This document shows, one piece after another, positions 47,072 through 57,444 of a DNA stretch of 64,000 bases. How positions within the stretch are numbered: position 1 is the stretch's first letter; each line of letters opens with the position of its first letter. Source of the stretch: AWTP1-18 sp036504515 (GTDB lineage: Bacteria; Pseudomonadota; Gammaproteobacteria; Burkholderiales; Rhodocyclaceae); the NCBI GenBank assembly GCA_036504515.1, contig DASXVA010000004.1, positions 181,414 through 245,413 of the forward strand, given 5' to 3'. The notes below the pieces were generated by a model that saw only the letters and a list, made by a program, of their open reading frames with translations, did not search any database and was not told the DNA's origin. The position numbers and the translations under genes are program-made.

Positions 47072-47709
47072 TGCGTCAATTCACTGTACTGGATGGCTTG
47101 GTGGCGCCCATGGATCGGGCCAATGTGGATACCGATGCCATCATCCCCAAGCAATTCCTCAAGTCCATCAAGCGTTCCGGCTTCGGCCCCAATGCCTTCG
47201 ACGAATGGCGTTACCTGGACCATGGCGAGCCTGGCATGGACAACAGCACTCGTCCCCAGAACCCGGACTTCGTGCTGAACCAGCCCCGCTACAAGGGCGC
47301 CTCCATCCTGCTCACCCGGGATAACTTCGGCTGTGGTTCCTCCCGGGAACACGCTCCCTGGGCCCTGGAAGATTTCGGTTTTCGCGCCCTGGTGGGCACG
47401 ACCTTCGCCGACATTTTCTACAACAACAGCTTCAAGAATGGCCTGCTGCCCATTCGCCTTGCCCCCGATCAGGTGCAATCCCTGTTCGACATGGTGGCGG
47501 TGATGCCCGGCATGACCCTCAAGATTGATCTGGCCGCCCAGACCGTGATTCGGCCTGACGGCATCAGCTATCACTTCGACATCGATCCCTTCCGCAAGGA
47601 ATGCCTGCTCAACGGCTGGGACGACATCGGCCTGACCCTGCGCCATGCCGATCTGATCAAGGAATTCGAAGCCCGTCGTCGTATCGAGCAGCCCTGGCTG
47701 TTCTCGTAA
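47071..47709 (+). CDS. leuD: 3-isopropylmalate dehydratase small subunit
   Basis: The 212-residue swivelling subunit has [25 protein letters not shown] and the [15 protein letters not shown] block. It is translationally coupled to the entericidin gene (TAATG) and is followed by leuB after 13 bp. Confidence 0.97.
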   Translation: MRQFTVLDGLVAPMDRANVDTDAIIPKQFLKSIKRSGFGPNAFDEWRYLDHGEPGMDNSTRPQNPDFVLNQPRYKGASILLTRDNFGCGSSREHAPWALEDFGFRALVGTTFADIFYNNSFKNGLLPIRLAPDQVQSLFDMVAVMPGMTLKIDLAAQTVIRPDGISYHFDIDPFRKECLLNGWDDIGLTLRHADLIKEFEARRRIEQPWLFS

Positions 47710-47722
47710 TCAGGAAATCACC

Positions 47723-48784
47723 ATGAAAATTGCAGTTCTGCCCGGGGACGGTATCGGTCCCGAAATCGTCGCTGAAGCCCTGCGGGTTCTCAAGTCCGAT
47801 GCGCTTGGCCTCAAGGCCGAGTTTGAAGAAGCCCCTGTCGGCGGCGCCGGCTACCGCGCCAAGGGCCACCCCTTGCCCGAAGAAACCCTCAAGCTGGCCA
47901 AGGCTGCCGACGCCATTCTGTTTGGCGCCGTGGGTGATTTCAGCCTGGATACGCTGCCACGGGAACTGCGTCCTGAGCAGGCCATTCTTGGTCTGCGCAA
48001 GGAACTGAACCTGTTCGCCAATTTCCGTCCCGCCATCGTTTATCCCGAGCTGGTGCATGCTTCTTCCCTGAAGCCGGAAGTGGTGGCTGGTCTGGACATC
48101 CTGATCATCCGTGAACTGACGGGCGACATCTACTTCGGCAAGCCCCGGGGCATCCAAACCCTGGCCAACGGCGAGCGCGAAGGCTTCGACACCATGCGCT
48201 ACAGCGAAAGCGAAATTCGCCGCGTCGCCCATGTGGGTTTCCAGGCCGCCCAGAAGCGCGGCAAGCGCCTCTGCTCCGTGGACAAGGCCAATGTGCTCGA
48301 CACTATGCAACTCTGGCGCGAAGTGGTGATCGAAGTTTCCAAGGAGTACCCGGACGTGGCTTTGGAGCACATGTACGTGGATAACGCCGCGATGCAGTTG
48401 CTCAAGAGCCCGAAGCAGTTCGACGTGATCGTTACCGGCAATATGTTCGGCGACATCCTGTCCGACGAAGCCTCCATGCTCACTGGCTCCATCGGCATGT
48501 TGCCCTCGGCATCCCTGAACGAAAAGAACTTCGGTCTTTACGAACCCATCCATGGTTCCGCCCCGGACATCGCTGGCAAGGGCATCGCCAATCCGCTGGC
48601 CACCATCCTTTCCGCTGCCATGATGCTGCGCTACAGTTTCAGCATGGCTGCTGAGGCGGATCGCATCGAAGCCGCCGTGAAGAAGGTGCTGGCCCAGGGC
48701 TATCGCACCGGCGACATCAAGGAAGCTGGCGCCAAGATGGTGGGTACCAAGGAAATGGGCGACGCCGTGCTGGCGGCCCTGTAA
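47723..48784 (+). CDS. leuB: 3-isopropylmalate dehydrogenase
   Basis: LeuB oxidises and decarboxylates 3-isopropylmalate with NAD. The 353-residue protein has [10 protein letters not shown], the substrate-binding [14 protein letters not shown] and the metal-binding [14 protein letters not shown] blocks, and [18 protein letters not shown]. Full length. Confidence 0.97.
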   Translation: MKIAVLPGDGIGPEIVAEALRVLKSDALGLKAEFEEAPVGGAGYRAKGHPLPEETLKLAKAADAILFGAVGDFSLDTLPRELRPEQAILGLRKELNLFANFRPAIVYPELVHASSLKPEVVAGLDILIIRELTGDIYFGKPRGIQTLANGEREGFDTMRYSESEIRRVAHVGFQAAQKRGKRLCSVDKANVLDTMQLWREVVIEVSKEYPDVALEHMYVDNAAMQLLKSPKQFDVIVTGNMFGDILSDEASMLTGSIGMLPSASLNEKNFGLYEPIHGSAPDIAGKGIANPLATILSAAMMLRYSFSMAAEADRIEAAVKKVLAQGYRTGDIKEAGAKMVGTKEMGDAVLAAL

Positions 48785-48816
48785 GCTGAACGAACTGAAA
48801 TAAAGAGAGAACGAAA

Positions 48817-49923
48817 ATGAAGAAGGTTGGCCTGGTCGGTTGGCGTGGAATGGTCGGTTCCGTCCTCATGCAGCGCATGGTGGAAGAAAAGGATTTCGAC
48901 CATATCGATCCCGTGTATTTCTCTACCTCCGCTGCCGGCGGCAAAGCCCCTGCTTTTGGCGGTAAAGAAGGCGGCGCCCTCAAGGATGCCAACTCCATCG
49001 ACGAACTGAAGGTGATGGACATCATCATCTCCTGTCAGGGCGGCGACTACACCACCGAAATCTTCCCCAAGCTGCGGGCTGCTGGCTGGACCGGGTACTG
49101 GATCGACGCTGCGTCCACCCTGCGCATGGAAGACGACGCCGTGATCGTGCTCGATCCGGTGAACGAAGGCGTGATCCGCAATGCCCTGGCCAAGGGTGTG
49201 AAGAACTACATCGGCGGCAACTGCACCAACTCTATCCTGTTGATGGGCGTTGGCGGCCTGTTCCGTGAAGGTCTGGTGGAGTGGGTAAGCTCCATGACTT
49301 ACCAGGCGGCTTCCGGCGGCGGCGCCAACCACATGCGCGAACTGTTGAAGGGTATGGGCGTGATTCACTCCGCCGTGGCCGACGAGCTGGCCACGCCTTC
49401 TTCCGCCATTCTCGATATCGACCGCAAGGTGGCCAAGACCATTCGTGAGGATGTTCCCCACGAATTCTTCCCAGCACCCCTGGCCGGAGGCCTGATCCCC
49501 TGGATCGACAAACAACTGGACAACGGCCAGACCAAGGAAGAATGGAAGGGCCAGGCCGAAGTGAACAAGATTCTTGGCAACAGCCAGGTTGTTCCTGTCG
49601 ATGGCCTCTGCGTGCGGATCGGCGCCATGCGTTGCCACAGCCTGGCATTGACCATCAAGCTGAAGAAGGATCTGCCCCTGGCTGAGATCGAATCCATCAT
49701 CAAGTCCGGCAATCCCTGGGTCAAGTTCGTTGCCAACGAGCGCAGCATCACCGAACAGGAACTGACACCCGCTTCCATCACCGGCGGCCTCAAGATCGGT
49801 GTTGGTCGCGTGCGCAAGCTGAACCTTGGCCCGGACTACATTTCTGCCTTCGTCATTGGCGATCAGTTGCTCTGGGGGGCGGCTGAACCTTTGCGCCGGA
49901 TGTTGCGGATTTTGCTGGGCTGA
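48817..49923 (+). CDS. asd: aspartate-semialdehyde dehydrogenase
   Basis: Asd makes aspartate semialdehyde for Lys, Thr, Met and diaminopimelate. The 368-residue protein starts [20 protein letters not shown] (NADP fold), with the catalytic Cys in [12 protein letters not shown] (about 135) and the enteric/Pseudomonas-type length. 32 bp after leuB. Confidence 0.97.
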   Translation: MKKVGLVGWRGMVGSVLMQRMVEEKDFDHIDPVYFSTSAAGGKAPAFGGKEGGALKDANSIDELKVMDIIISCQGGDYTTEIFPKLRAAGWTGYWIDAASTLRMEDDAVIVLDPVNEGVIRNALAKGVKNYIGGNCTNSILLMGVGGLFREGLVEWVSSMTYQAASGGGANHMRELLKGMGVIHSAVADELATPSSAILDIDRKVAKTIREDVPHEFFPAPLAGGLIPWIDKQLDNGQTKEEWKGQAEVNKILGNSQVVPVDGLCVRIGAMRCHSLALTIKLKKDLPLAEIESIIKSGNPWVKFVANERSITEQELTPASITGGLKIGVGRVRKLNLGPDYISAFVIGDQLLWGAAEPLRRMLRILLG

Positions 49924-49952
49924 ACCATCATCCTTGCCAATTAAAGGTTTTT

Positions 49953-49995
49953 GCCATGCAGGTCACACCTGACGCGTTGGTTGAGCTTGCATGGC
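49953..49995. terminator. hairpin after asd
   Basis: GCCATGCA (49953-49960) and TGCATGGC (49988-49995) form an 8-bp perfect stem with a large loop, followed by TAAGGTCTTGATGTTATTTT. It may end the leu-asd transcript, weakly. Confidence 0.4.
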
Positions 49996-50049
49996 TAAGG
50001 TCTTGATGTTATTTTGAATGCTGGAAAATATTCCCCATAGGGGTGAGCC

Positions 50050-53000
50050 GTGTTTGACGACAATATGAGAAAGAAACTCCGGGTTTCCGTAATTGCTGCT
50101 GCCCTTGCAGCACTCCCCACATTGCCGGCGCATGCCGCAGGGTTGGGGAAGCTGACGGTCCTTTCTGGACTGGGTCAGCCTCTGCGGGCGGAACTGGATA
50201 TCTCGGCTTCTCGCGAAGAGCTTTCTTCTCTTACGGCAAAGGTGGCTCCCCAAGAGTCATTTCGTCAGGCAAATATCGAATATTCCGGCGTTTTGTCCGG
50301 ATTGCGCTTCACTCTGGACAAGCGCTCCGGTGGCCAACCTTATTTCCGCATCTCCAGCGACAGGGCCATCGGTGAGCCCTTCCTCGATTTGCTGGTCGAA
50401 CTCAGCTGGTCTTCGGGGCGTCTTGTTCGTGAATACACCTTCCTGCTCGATCCTCCGGAACTGAGCAAACCTGTCGTTGATATTCCCCCGCCCGTCAGTG
50501 CTCCTGTTGTTGCTCCGGCACCAACACCTGCTGCCCGACGCGAAGTGGAAAAACCAGCCCCAGCCCCAGCGCCGGTTGCTGCCAAACCGGTCGAAAAGGT
50601 TGCTGAAAAACCCGTTGAAAAACCTGTTGAGAAACCCGCCGAAAAGCCGGTTGTTGAGAAGCCTGTCGAAAAACCGGTAGAGAAAAAAGCAGTGGCGGAA
50701 AAGGCCGTTAAGCCTGCCCCCGCTGCCAAACCAGCGCCAGCCCCCAAGGTTGCACCGGAACCCAAGGCGGCTCCTGAATCTAAGGTCGTTCCTGAGCCCA
50801 AGGCTGCTCCTGAAAAGATTGCGCCGGAAGCCAAGACTCCTGCTCCTGAATCTGCCGAGTCCACTGCCGCTACGACGCGGACGGTACGTAAAGGCGAGAC
50901 CTTGGGCAAGATTGCCGCCCAGACTCGTCCTGAGGGTGTCAATCTGGACCAGATGCTGGTGGCCCTGTACCGCAACAACCAGGAAGCTTTTGACGGCGCG
51001 AACATGAATCGGCTCAAGACCGGCAAAATTTTGTCGGTGCCTGAAAAAGACGCCATCATCAGCGTGGACGCTGCTGAAGCGCGCAAGCTTGTTGTTGCTC
51101 AATCAGCTGATTTTGAAAGCTACCGGCGCAAGCTGGCGGGTGCTGTTGCTGAAAGCGCTCCTGCCAAAGAGGAAGCCCCCAAGCAATCCAGCGTCGGCAA
51201 GATCGCTCCCAAGGTGGAAGACAAGGCTCCTGTTGCGACCGGCAAGGACAAACTGCAAGTTTCCAAGGCTGAGGCCGGCGCTGATAGCGCCAAGCTGAAG
51301 ACGCTGGAAGAAGAAAAAATCGCCAAGGATAAGGCTCTCAAGGAAGCCCAGGCTCGGATTGTTGACCTTGAGAAGAACGTTGCCGACATGCGGAAACTGG
51401 CTGAGTTGAAGAGCCAGGCCGCCGCCGATCTGCAGAAGCAGGCCGCTAAACCGGCCCCTGTTGCCGAGCCTGCCAAAAAGCCGGAACCTGCCAAGGCTGA
51501 TGCAGCAAAACCGGTTGCCACACCCAAGGCCATTGAAGTTCCCAAGGTTGTCGAAATCCCTAAAGCGCCAGAGGCGCCCAAGGCAGAACCCGCTAAGCCT
51601 GAAGCCAAACCTGCCGAGGCTGCAAAGCCCACCGCAGTTCCGCCCGCCCCGAAGAAGCCGGTTGCCCTTGAATCAGAGCCCGAGGTTGAGCCCGATTTCC
51701 TTGATGAAAACGGCCCCCTGGTGTTTGGCGGTGGTGGAGTCCTGGCCCTGCTGGCCGGCTATCTTGGCTTCAGTGCCTGGCGCCGCAAAAAGAACGCCCA
51801 AGCGGCAGCGTCCAACGAAAGCGTGCTGTCCTCTAGTTCCGTACTGGACGTGACTTCAAGCGAAGGCCTGAGCCAGATTGATGGCCAGCCCTCCGAGTTT
51901 GGTGCCGCAGACGTGCCAGGATTCGGTAGCGGTGAGGGCGTGGACCCCATCCGCGAAGCAGATACCTTCATGGCCTATGGCCGGGATGCTCAGGCAGAAG
52001 AAATTCTGGTGGATGCCCTGTCCAAAACCCCTGAAAACCTTCCCGTCTATCTCAAGCTGCTGGAAATCTATGCGGCACGGAAGAGTGTTGGCCAGTTCAA
52101 TGCCATTGCCGATAGTCTCAAAACTCAAACCGGCGGTGCTGGCCCTGAGTGGGATCGTGCTGTCTCCCTGGGGCAGGTGATTGATCCTGCCAATGCGCTT
52201 TACGGTGGCGCGGCAGCAGAGCAGGCCGCTTTGGTTGAGGCGCCTGTGGTTGCGGCCCCTGTGGCAGCTCCTGCCGAGGTTGTCGACGAAGAGCCCGCCC
52301 CTCTGGACCTCGATTTTGATCTGCCGGGTACTGCTGAACCCGCAGCCGCTACGGAAGCTGAACCTGCCAGTGCCAGCGTCGAGTTTGATGTTACGGCCCC
52401 GGCGGAAGAGGTTGCTGCTGAAGCCGCCGCTCCTGCAGCGGAAGAAGTGGCAAGTTTGGATTTTGATCTGGGCTTGGGCGACACCCCTGCCGAGCCAGCC
52501 CCTGTCGAAACGGCTGCAGCGCCGGTTGAAGAAGCCGCTAACGCCCTCGACATTGATTTCGATCTGGGCGACCTATCAACCCCTGCGGCAACGCCGGCAG
52601 CAGAAACGGTGGCTCCGGCGGTTGAAGCGGCTGTTGACGCCAATGCTCTGGACTTTGACCTTGATCTTGGTGCCGAGGCAACTCCCGCGGCTGAGTCCGC
52701 TGCTGCAGCGATTGCAGCCGATGCAGCCGATGCAGAGCCCGCCGCTCTGGATCTGGACTTTGATCTCGACCTGGGCACGCCGCCTGCAGTTGATGCCGCC
52801 GTTGCCGCTGCAAGTTCGGACGCTGCGGCTCCCCTAGACTTTGATTTTGATTTGGGCACGCCCGCAAGCGATGCGCCTAGCGTTGATCTTGCGCTGGAGT
52901 CCGCTGAAACGGCAGCGCCTCCTCTTGATCTGTCCGGCATCAGTCTGGATTTGGGCGAGCCGGCAGCTGAGGCAGCGCCTGATCTTGACCTCTCCGCAGA

Positions 53001-53181
53001 ACTCGAGACTCCTCCTGTGGAAGAAGACCGTCCCGAAGTCACCACCAAGCTTGAGTTGGCCCAGGCCTACGAAGAGATGGGTGACAGGGAAGGTGCCAAA
53101 GAGCTGTTCCAGGAAGTGCTTGCCGAGGGCAGTGCTGCCCAAAGGGCCATCGCCACTGAAAAGCTGGCCAGCCTGGGCTGA
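50050..53181 (+). CDS. fimV: FimV pilus-assembly and polarity protein
   Basis: FimV is an inner-membrane protein that binds peptidoglycan and organises the cell pole for type IV pili. The 1043-residue protein has a signal peptide (about 5-30), a conserved FimV N-terminal domain (GKLTVLSGLGQPLRAELDIS, about 31-150), Pro/Ala/Lys-rich linkers, a LysM domain (about 277-335), a coiled coil (about 420-465), a membrane helix (about 555-575), TPR-like helices (about 640-720), an acidic region with repeats LDFDLDLG (about 750-985), and the conserved C-terminal motif KLELAQAYEEMGDREGAKELFQEVL. The GTG at 50050 follows AGGGG; an ATG at 50065 is possible. Confidence 0.93.
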   Translation: MFDDNMRKKLRVSVIAAALAALPTLPAHAAGLGKLTVLSGLGQPLRAELDISASREELSSLTAKVAPQESFRQANIEYSGVLSGLRFTLDKRSGGQPYFRISSDRAIGEPFLDLLVELSWSSGRLVREYTFLLDPPELSKPVVDIPPPVSAPVVAPAPTPAARREVEKPAPAPAPVAAKPVEKVAEKPVEKPVEKPAEKPVVEKPVEKPVEKKAVAEKAVKPAPAAKPAPAPKVAPEPKAAPESKVVPEPKAAPEKIAPEAKTPAPESAESTAATTRTVRKGETLGKIAAQTRPEGVNLDQMLVALYRNNQEAFDGANMNRLKTGKILSVPEKDAIISVDAAEARKLVVAQSADFESYRRKLAGAVAESAPAKEEAPKQSSVGKIAPKVEDKAPVATGKDKLQVSKAEAGADSAKLKTLEEEKIAKDKALKEAQARIVDLEKNVADMRKLAELKSQAAADLQKQAAKPAPVAEPAKKPEPAKADAAKPVATPKAIEVPKVVEIPKAPEAPKAEPAKPEAKPAEAAKPTAVPPAPKKPVALESEPEVEPDFLDENGPLVFGGGGVLALLAGYLGFSAWRRKKNAQAAASNESVLSSSSVLDVTSSEGLSQIDGQPSEFGAADVPGFGSGEGVDPIREADTFMAYGRDAQAEEILVDALSKTPENLPVYLKLLEIYAARKSVGQFNAIADSLKTQTGGAGPEWDRAVSLGQVIDPANALYGGAAAEQAALVEAPVVAAPVAAPAEVVDEEPAPLDLDFDLPGTAEPAAATEAEPASASVEFDVTAPAEEVAAEAAAPAAEEVASLDFDLGLGDTPAEPAPVETAAAPVEEAANALDIDFDLGDLSTPAATPAAETVAPAVEAAVDANALDFDLDLGAEATPAAESAAAAIAADAADAEPAALDLDFDLDLGTPPAVDAAVAAASSDAAAPLDFDFDLGTPASDAPSVDLALESAETAAPPLDLSGISLDLGEPAAEAAPDLDLSAELETPPVEEDRPEVTTKLELAQAYEEMGDREGAKELFQEVLAEGSAAQRAIATEKLASLG

Positions 53182-53221
53182 GTTGTCTCGCCCACGGCAT
53201 GAACCGGCCTGATTGTTTGTG

Positions 53222-53842
53222 ATGTTCCACCCCGCCAGCCTGCTACTCCTCTGGGGGGCGGGCGTGGTGGTGGTGCAGTTTCTGCCCCTGATCCCCACGC
53301 TTATTGCGGTCCTGTTGTTCGGGCTGCTTGCCATGACGTTCTGCAAACCTCTTTTCCTGCGCCTTCTGTCCCGCTCCCGCTGGCTGTTCCTGACCATGGG
53401 CCTGCTGTTTCTCTGGCTCAGCCCCGGTGTTCGCCTGCCGTCACCCTGGGGTGATGCAGGCATCACCCGGGAAGGGCTGGAGTTCGCTTTGGAGCACATG
53501 GGACGCCTGCTGGTGATGCTTGCCTTGCTGGCCGTGTTGCTGACTCGCTTGAGTCATCGTGGCATAGTTTCCGGTTTTTACCTGCTGCTTTCTCCGGTGG
53601 CCGGTATTGCCGATTTACGCAGAAGCATTGCCGTTCGTCTCATGCTGACCTTGGAGGCCGTTGCCGGCAAAACCGGTGGGGACTGGAAAAAGCTGCTCAT
53701 GGCTGATCATCAGCAGGAAGTTGCGTCCGTCGCCAGCGTCCTTCATCTTGAGGCCCCGGCCTGGACCTGGCGCGACTATCTTGCTGTCGCCGTTGCCCTT
53801 GGCGGCTTGTGCGTAACAACGTGGCTATTGCGTCAATCATGA
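53222..53842 (+). CDS. EcfT/CbiQ-like membrane protein
   Basis: The 206-residue protein has four or five membrane segments (about 4-40, 45-70, 88-115, 115-135, 185-203). The segment ITREGLEFALEHMGRLLVMLALLAVLLTRLSHRGIVSGFYLLL, followed by charged helices (DLRRSIAVRLMLTLE), resembles the transmembrane component of energy-coupling transporters. No ATPase or S-component lies nearby, so this is a tentative call. Its TGA overlaps the truA ATG (ATGA). Confidence 0.55.
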   Translation: MFHPASLLLLWGAGVVVVQFLPLIPTLIAVLLFGLLAMTFCKPLFLRLLSRSRWLFLTMGLLFLWLSPGVRLPSPWGDAGITREGLEFALEHMGRLLVMLALLAVLLTRLSHRGIVSGFYLLLSPVAGIADLRRSIAVRLMLTLEAVAGKTGGDWKKLLMADHQQEVASVASVLHLEAPAWTWRDYLAVAVALGGLCVTTWLLRQS

Positions 53843-54633
53843 GATTTGCGCTTCAGGTCGAGTATGACGGGAGTGCCTTTCAGGGCTGGCAATCCCAGCC
53901 CCACGGCAAGACCGTGCAGGATCATCTGGAACAGGCCTTGACAGTGATCGCCGGTCGGCGCACTCAGGCGACGGCAGCCGGGCGGACCGATACCGGCGTC
54001 CATGCCCTGTCCCAGATCGTTCATTTTGATACGGAAGTCGAGCGCCCGCTCCAGGCCTGGGTGCGGGGCGTGAATGCCCATCTGCCTGCCGCCATCGCTG
54101 TGCGTTGGGTCCAGGCTGTGGATGACGGTTTTCATGCCCGCTTCTGCGCCCTATCCCGCAGTTATCGCTACATCCTGTTCAATAGCCCGGTTCGACCCGC
54201 TATTCAAAGTGGTCGCGTTGGCTGGTACCACCGCCCACTGGATGTATCCGCCATGGCCGAGGCGGCGAAGCGATTGTTGGGTGAGCAGGACTTCAGTTCC
54301 TTCCGTTCATCCCAGTGTCAGGCCAAGTCGCCGGTCAAGCATCTGTATCAGGCAGAGGTATCTCGCCAGGGCGAGTACGTGATTTTTGAGTTCCGTGCCG
54401 GCGGCTTTTTGCACCACATGGTACGAAACATCGTCGGGGCCTTGCTTTGGGTGGGCTACGGCAAGGAAAAGCCGGAATGGATCGCCGAGGTAATCGCTGC
54501 CAGGGATCGTAGTCAGGCTGCGCCCACCTTCATGCCGGATGGCCTTTACTTCACTGGCGTTGAGTACGAAGCCCGCTGGAACCTGCCCAATGGGGGGCGT
54601 ATCATCGCCCCTTTGCATTCCCTTCAGCCCTGA
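53839..54633 (+). CDS. truA: tRNA pseudouridine(38-40) synthase
   Basis: TruA modifies U38-40 in the tRNA anticodon arm. The 264-residue protein has the catalytic Asp in AAGRTDTGVHA (about 52) and blocks YDGSAFQGWQSQP and GGFLHHMVRNIVGALL. ATG at 53839, overlapping the upstream stop; longer frames are not used. Confidence 0.96.
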   Translation: MRFALQVEYDGSAFQGWQSQPHGKTVQDHLEQALTVIAGRRTQATAAGRTDTGVHALSQIVHFDTEVERPLQAWVRGVNAHLPAAIAVRWVQAVDDGFHARFCALSRSYRYILFNSPVRPAIQSGRVGWYHRPLDVSAMAEAAKRLLGEQDFSSFRSSQCQAKSPVKHLYQAEVSRQGEYVIFEFRAGGFLHHMVRNIVGALLWVGYGKEKPEWIAEVIAARDRSQAAPTFMPDGLYFTGVEYEARWNLPNGGRIIAPLHSLQP

Positions 54634-54634
54634 T

Positions 54635-55294
54635 TTGATCTCAACAACTTCCCGAACCCGCATCAAGGTTTGCGGCCTGACCCGGCCCGAGGACATGGAT
54701 GCCGCTCTGGCCGCCGGTGTGGATGCCGTGGGCTTGGTGTTTTACGGCCCCAGCCCCCGCTATGTGGCTCTGGAACAGGCGCAGTCCCTTGCCCAACGAG
54801 TGCCATCCTTCGTGACGCGAGTAGGCCTCTTCGTTAATGCCGATCCTGAGGAAGTTAAGCGCACAATGGCCACGGTTTCCCTGGAGTTGCTGCAATTCCA
54901 CGGAGATGAGGACGACGCCTATTGTCGCCAGTTCGGCAAACCCTTCATCAAGGCGGCCCGAATGAGGCCAGAAGTCGATCTGTTAGAATTCGCCCGTTCG
55001 TTTCCGTCCGCCCAGGCACTCTTGCTGGATGCCTATGTTGAGGGTTATGGCGGCGGCGGACAGACTTTCGATTGGGGACTGATTCCCCGATCCTTGCCCT
55101 TGCCCCTGATTTTGTCCGGCGGATTGCACCCCGGCAATGTGCAGGCGGCGGTACAAGGCGTAAAGCCTTGGGCTGTGGATGTGAGCAGTGGCGTTGAGGC
55201 GGCAAAAGGCATCAAGGATGTCGCCAAGATCAAGGCCTTTGTGGCCGCCGTTCAGTTGGCTGATCGGGCGGAAAATTCGGAAAAAGCGGAATAG
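54635..55294 (+). CDS. trpF: phosphoribosylanthranilate isomerase
   Basis: TrpF catalyses the third step from chorismate to tryptophan. The reading frame has no good ATG near KVCGLTRPED (the family start), so a TTG at 54635, one base after the truA stop, is the likely start, giving 219 residues. Blocks include KVCGLTR (Cys general base, about 12), GLVFYGPSPRYV, LLDAYVEGYGGGGQTFDW and LSGGLHPGNV. Full length. Confidence 0.92.
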   Translation: MISTTSRTRIKVCGLTRPEDMDAALAAGVDAVGLVFYGPSPRYVALEQAQSLAQRVPSFVTRVGLFVNADPEEVKRTMATVSLELLQFHGDEDDAYCRQFGKPFIKAARMRPEVDLLEFARSFPSAQALLLDAYVEGYGGGGQTFDWGLIPRSLPLPLILSGGLHPGNVQAAVQGVKPWAVDVSSGVEAAKGIKDVAKIKAFVAAVQLADRAENSEKAE

Positions 55295-55373
55295 ATTTAT
55301 GCGCAAGCAACGTGTCGGCGGTTTGTTACGCCAATGTTGGAGATGCCATCTGGCGGACCATGTTTGAGGCAGA

Positions 55374-55410
55374 TTGAGCTCAGTCAGCTGTTCCTGTCTC
55401 AATCTGAATG
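55374..55410 (+). promoter_or_regulatory. hairpin in the trpF-trpB gap
   Basis: CAGATTGAG (about 55371-55379) pairs perfectly with CTCAATCTG (about 55398-55406), 19-nt loop, just before the AAGGAG ribosome binding site of trpB. No T run and no Trp-rich leader peptide. It could regulate trpB translation, unproven. Confidence 0.45.
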
Positions 55411-55421
55411 AAGGAGTTCCC

Positions 55422-56624
55422 ATGTCCGCACCCTATGATTTCCCCGATGCCCGGGGCCACTTTGGTCCCTATGGCGGCATCTTCGTTGCTGAAACCCTGA
55501 TTCCCGCTCTGGAAGAACTCAAGGCGGCCTATGAAGCGGCTCAGCAAGACCCAGCCTTCCAGGCTGAATTCGAATACGAACTGAAGCATTACGTTGGCCG
55601 TCCCAGCCCGGTTTACCATGCCAAGCGCTGGTCCGAGCTGCTGGGGGGCGCCCAGATCTATCTGAAACGGGAAGACCTTAACCACACCGGCGCCCACAAG
55701 GTGAACAATTGCATCGGCCAGGCCATGCTGGCTCGCCGCATGGGCAAGCCCCGGGTGATCGCCGAAACCGGGGCTGGTCAGCACGGTGTTGCAACCGCCA
55801 CTGTGGCCGCCCGTTACGGCATGGAGTGTGTGGTTTACATGGGCAGTGAAGACGTCAAGCGTCAGGCCCAGAATGTGTATCGCATGAAACTGCTGGGCGC
55901 CACCGTGGTGCCCGTGGAGTCCGGCTCCAAGACCCTGAAGGATGCCCTCAACGAAGCCATGCGCGACTGGGTGACCAATGTCGCCAATACCTTCTACATC
56001 ATCGGCACCGTGGCCGGCCCCCATCCCTATCCCATGATGGTGCGGGACTTCCAGGCCGTGATCGGCGATGAGTGCAAGGTGCAGATGCCGGAAATGATTG
56101 GCCGTCAGCCCGATGCGGTAATTGCCTGCGTCGGCGGTGGTTCCAACGCCATGGGTATCTTCTATCCCTACATTACGGTGGATGGCGTCAAGCTGATCGG
56201 TGTGGAGGCGGCAGGCCACGGCATCGAGTCCGGCAAGCATTCCGCTTCCATTACCGCCGGTCGCTCCGGCGTATTGCACGGCAATCGCACTTACCTGTTG
56301 CAGGACGCCAACGGCCAGGTCATCGAGACCCACTCCGTTTCCGCCGGCCTTGATTATCCCGGCGTCGGCCCTGAGCATTCCTGGCTCCACGATTCCAAGC
56401 GGGCCGAGTATGTCACCGTGACCGATGACGAAGCCCTGCAGGCCTTCCATAACCTGTGTCGTTTCGAGGGCATCATTCCCGCCCTTGAGTCCTCCCACGC
56501 CCTGGCCTACGCCGCCAAATTGGCACCGACCCTGGGCAAGGACAAGGTGCTGCTGGTCAATCTGTCCGGCCGTGGCGACAAGGACATGCATACCGTGGCT
56601 GAAAAGTCCGGCATCCAGTTTTAA
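55422..56624 (+). CDS. trpB: tryptophan synthase beta chain
   Basis: TrpB joins indole and serine. The 400-residue protein has the PLP-binding Lys in [10 protein letters not shown] (about 91) and the phosphate loop [10 protein letters not shown] (about 235). ATG at 55422 with AAGGAG. A frame on the opposite strand of 480 codons is a shadow. Confidence 0.97.
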   Translation: MSAPYDFPDARGHFGPYGGIFVAETLIPALEELKAAYEAAQQDPAFQAEFEYELKHYVGRPSPVYHAKRWSELLGGAQIYLKREDLNHTGAHKVNNCIGQAMLARRMGKPRVIAETGAGQHGVATATVAARYGMECVVYMGSEDVKRQAQNVYRMKLLGATVVPVESGSKTLKDALNEAMRDWVTNVANTFYIIGTVAGPHPYPMMVRDFQAVIGDECKVQMPEMIGRQPDAVIACVGGGSNAMGIFYPYITVDGVKLIGVEAAGHGIESGKHSASITAGRSGVLHGNRTYLLQDANGQVIETHSVSAGLDYPGVGPEHSWLHDSKRAEYVTVTDDEALQAFHNLCRFEGIIPALESSHALAYAAKLAPTLGKDKVLLVNLSGRGDKDMHTVAEKSGIQF

Positions 56625-56634
56625 GAGGCGAACC

Positions 56635-57444
56635 ATGTCAAGAATCCAAGCTACATTCGCCCGACTGCAAGCCGAAGGCCGCAAGGCGCTGATCCCTTTT
56701 ATCACTGCCGGAGATCCGGAGCCGGGTTTGACCCTGCCCTTGATGCAAGCCCTGGTGGCTGGTGGCGCCGACATCATTGAACTGGGGGTGCCGTTTTCTG
56801 ACCCCATGGCCGATGGTCCCACTATTCAACGGGCTTCCGAGCGGGCTTTGTCCTACGGCACATCGCTGCACATCGTGCTGGGTATGGTGCGGGAGTTCCG
56901 CAAAGTGGATGCCCAAACCCCGGTGGTGTTGATGGGCTATGCCAATCCAATCGAGTCCTACGGCATTGAGGCTTTCGCCAAGGATGCCGCCGCGCATGGT
57001 GTGGACGGCGCCCTGGTGGTGGATTACCCGCCGGAAGAGTGCGGCGAGTTTTCAGCCACCCTCAAGGCTGCCGGCCTCGATCCCATTTTCTTGTTGGCAC
57101 CGACCTCCAGTGAAAAGCGCTTCAGCGAAGTGGCTGCTGCTGGCAGCGGTTACATCTACTACGTTTCTTTGAAGGGCGTTACCGGCTCCGCCAATCTCGA
57201 TCTGGAAGAGGTAGCCAAACGCATTCCCGCCATTCGTGCCAAGGTGGGTATGCCTGTTGGCGTGGGCTTCGGCATCCGTGACGGAGCTACAGCGGCCAAG
57301 GTGGCAGCCCTGTCTGATGCAGTGGTGATCGGCAGCCGGATTATTGAAGAAATTGAAAACTCACCCCGTGATCAGGCTGCGGCCCGAGTTACGGTTCTGC
57401 TCAAGGGCATCCGCGATGCCATGGACAAGGGAGACCGCGCATGA
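56635..57444 (+). CDS. trpA: tryptophan synthase alpha chain
   Basis: TrpA cleaves indole-glycerol phosphate and channels indole to TrpB. The 269-residue protein has Glu in [16 protein letters not shown] (about 50) and [10 protein letters not shown]. It starts 10 bp after trpB with an AAGAGG site, and overlaps accD by 4 bp (ATGA). Confidence 0.97.
   Translation: MSRIQATFARLQAEGRKALIPFITAGDPEPGLTLPLMQALVAGGADIIELGVPFSDPMADGPTIQRASERALSYGTSLHIVLGMVREFRKVDAQTPVVLMGYANPIESYGIEAFAKDAAAHGVDGALVVDYPPEECGEFSATLKAAGLDPIFLLAPTSSEKRFSEVAAAGSGYIYYVSLKGVTGSANLDLEEVAKRIPAIRAKVGMPVGVGFGIRDGATAAKVAALSDAVVIGSRIIEEIENSPRDQAAARVTVLLKGIRDAMDKGDRA

Noticed and set aside
55295..55421. Tryptophan leader peptide or trp attenuator
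   Set aside because: No short frame with adjacent Trp codons and no terminator with T run.
55380..56822. 480-codon frame opposite trpB
   Set aside because: Shadow of trpB/trpA.
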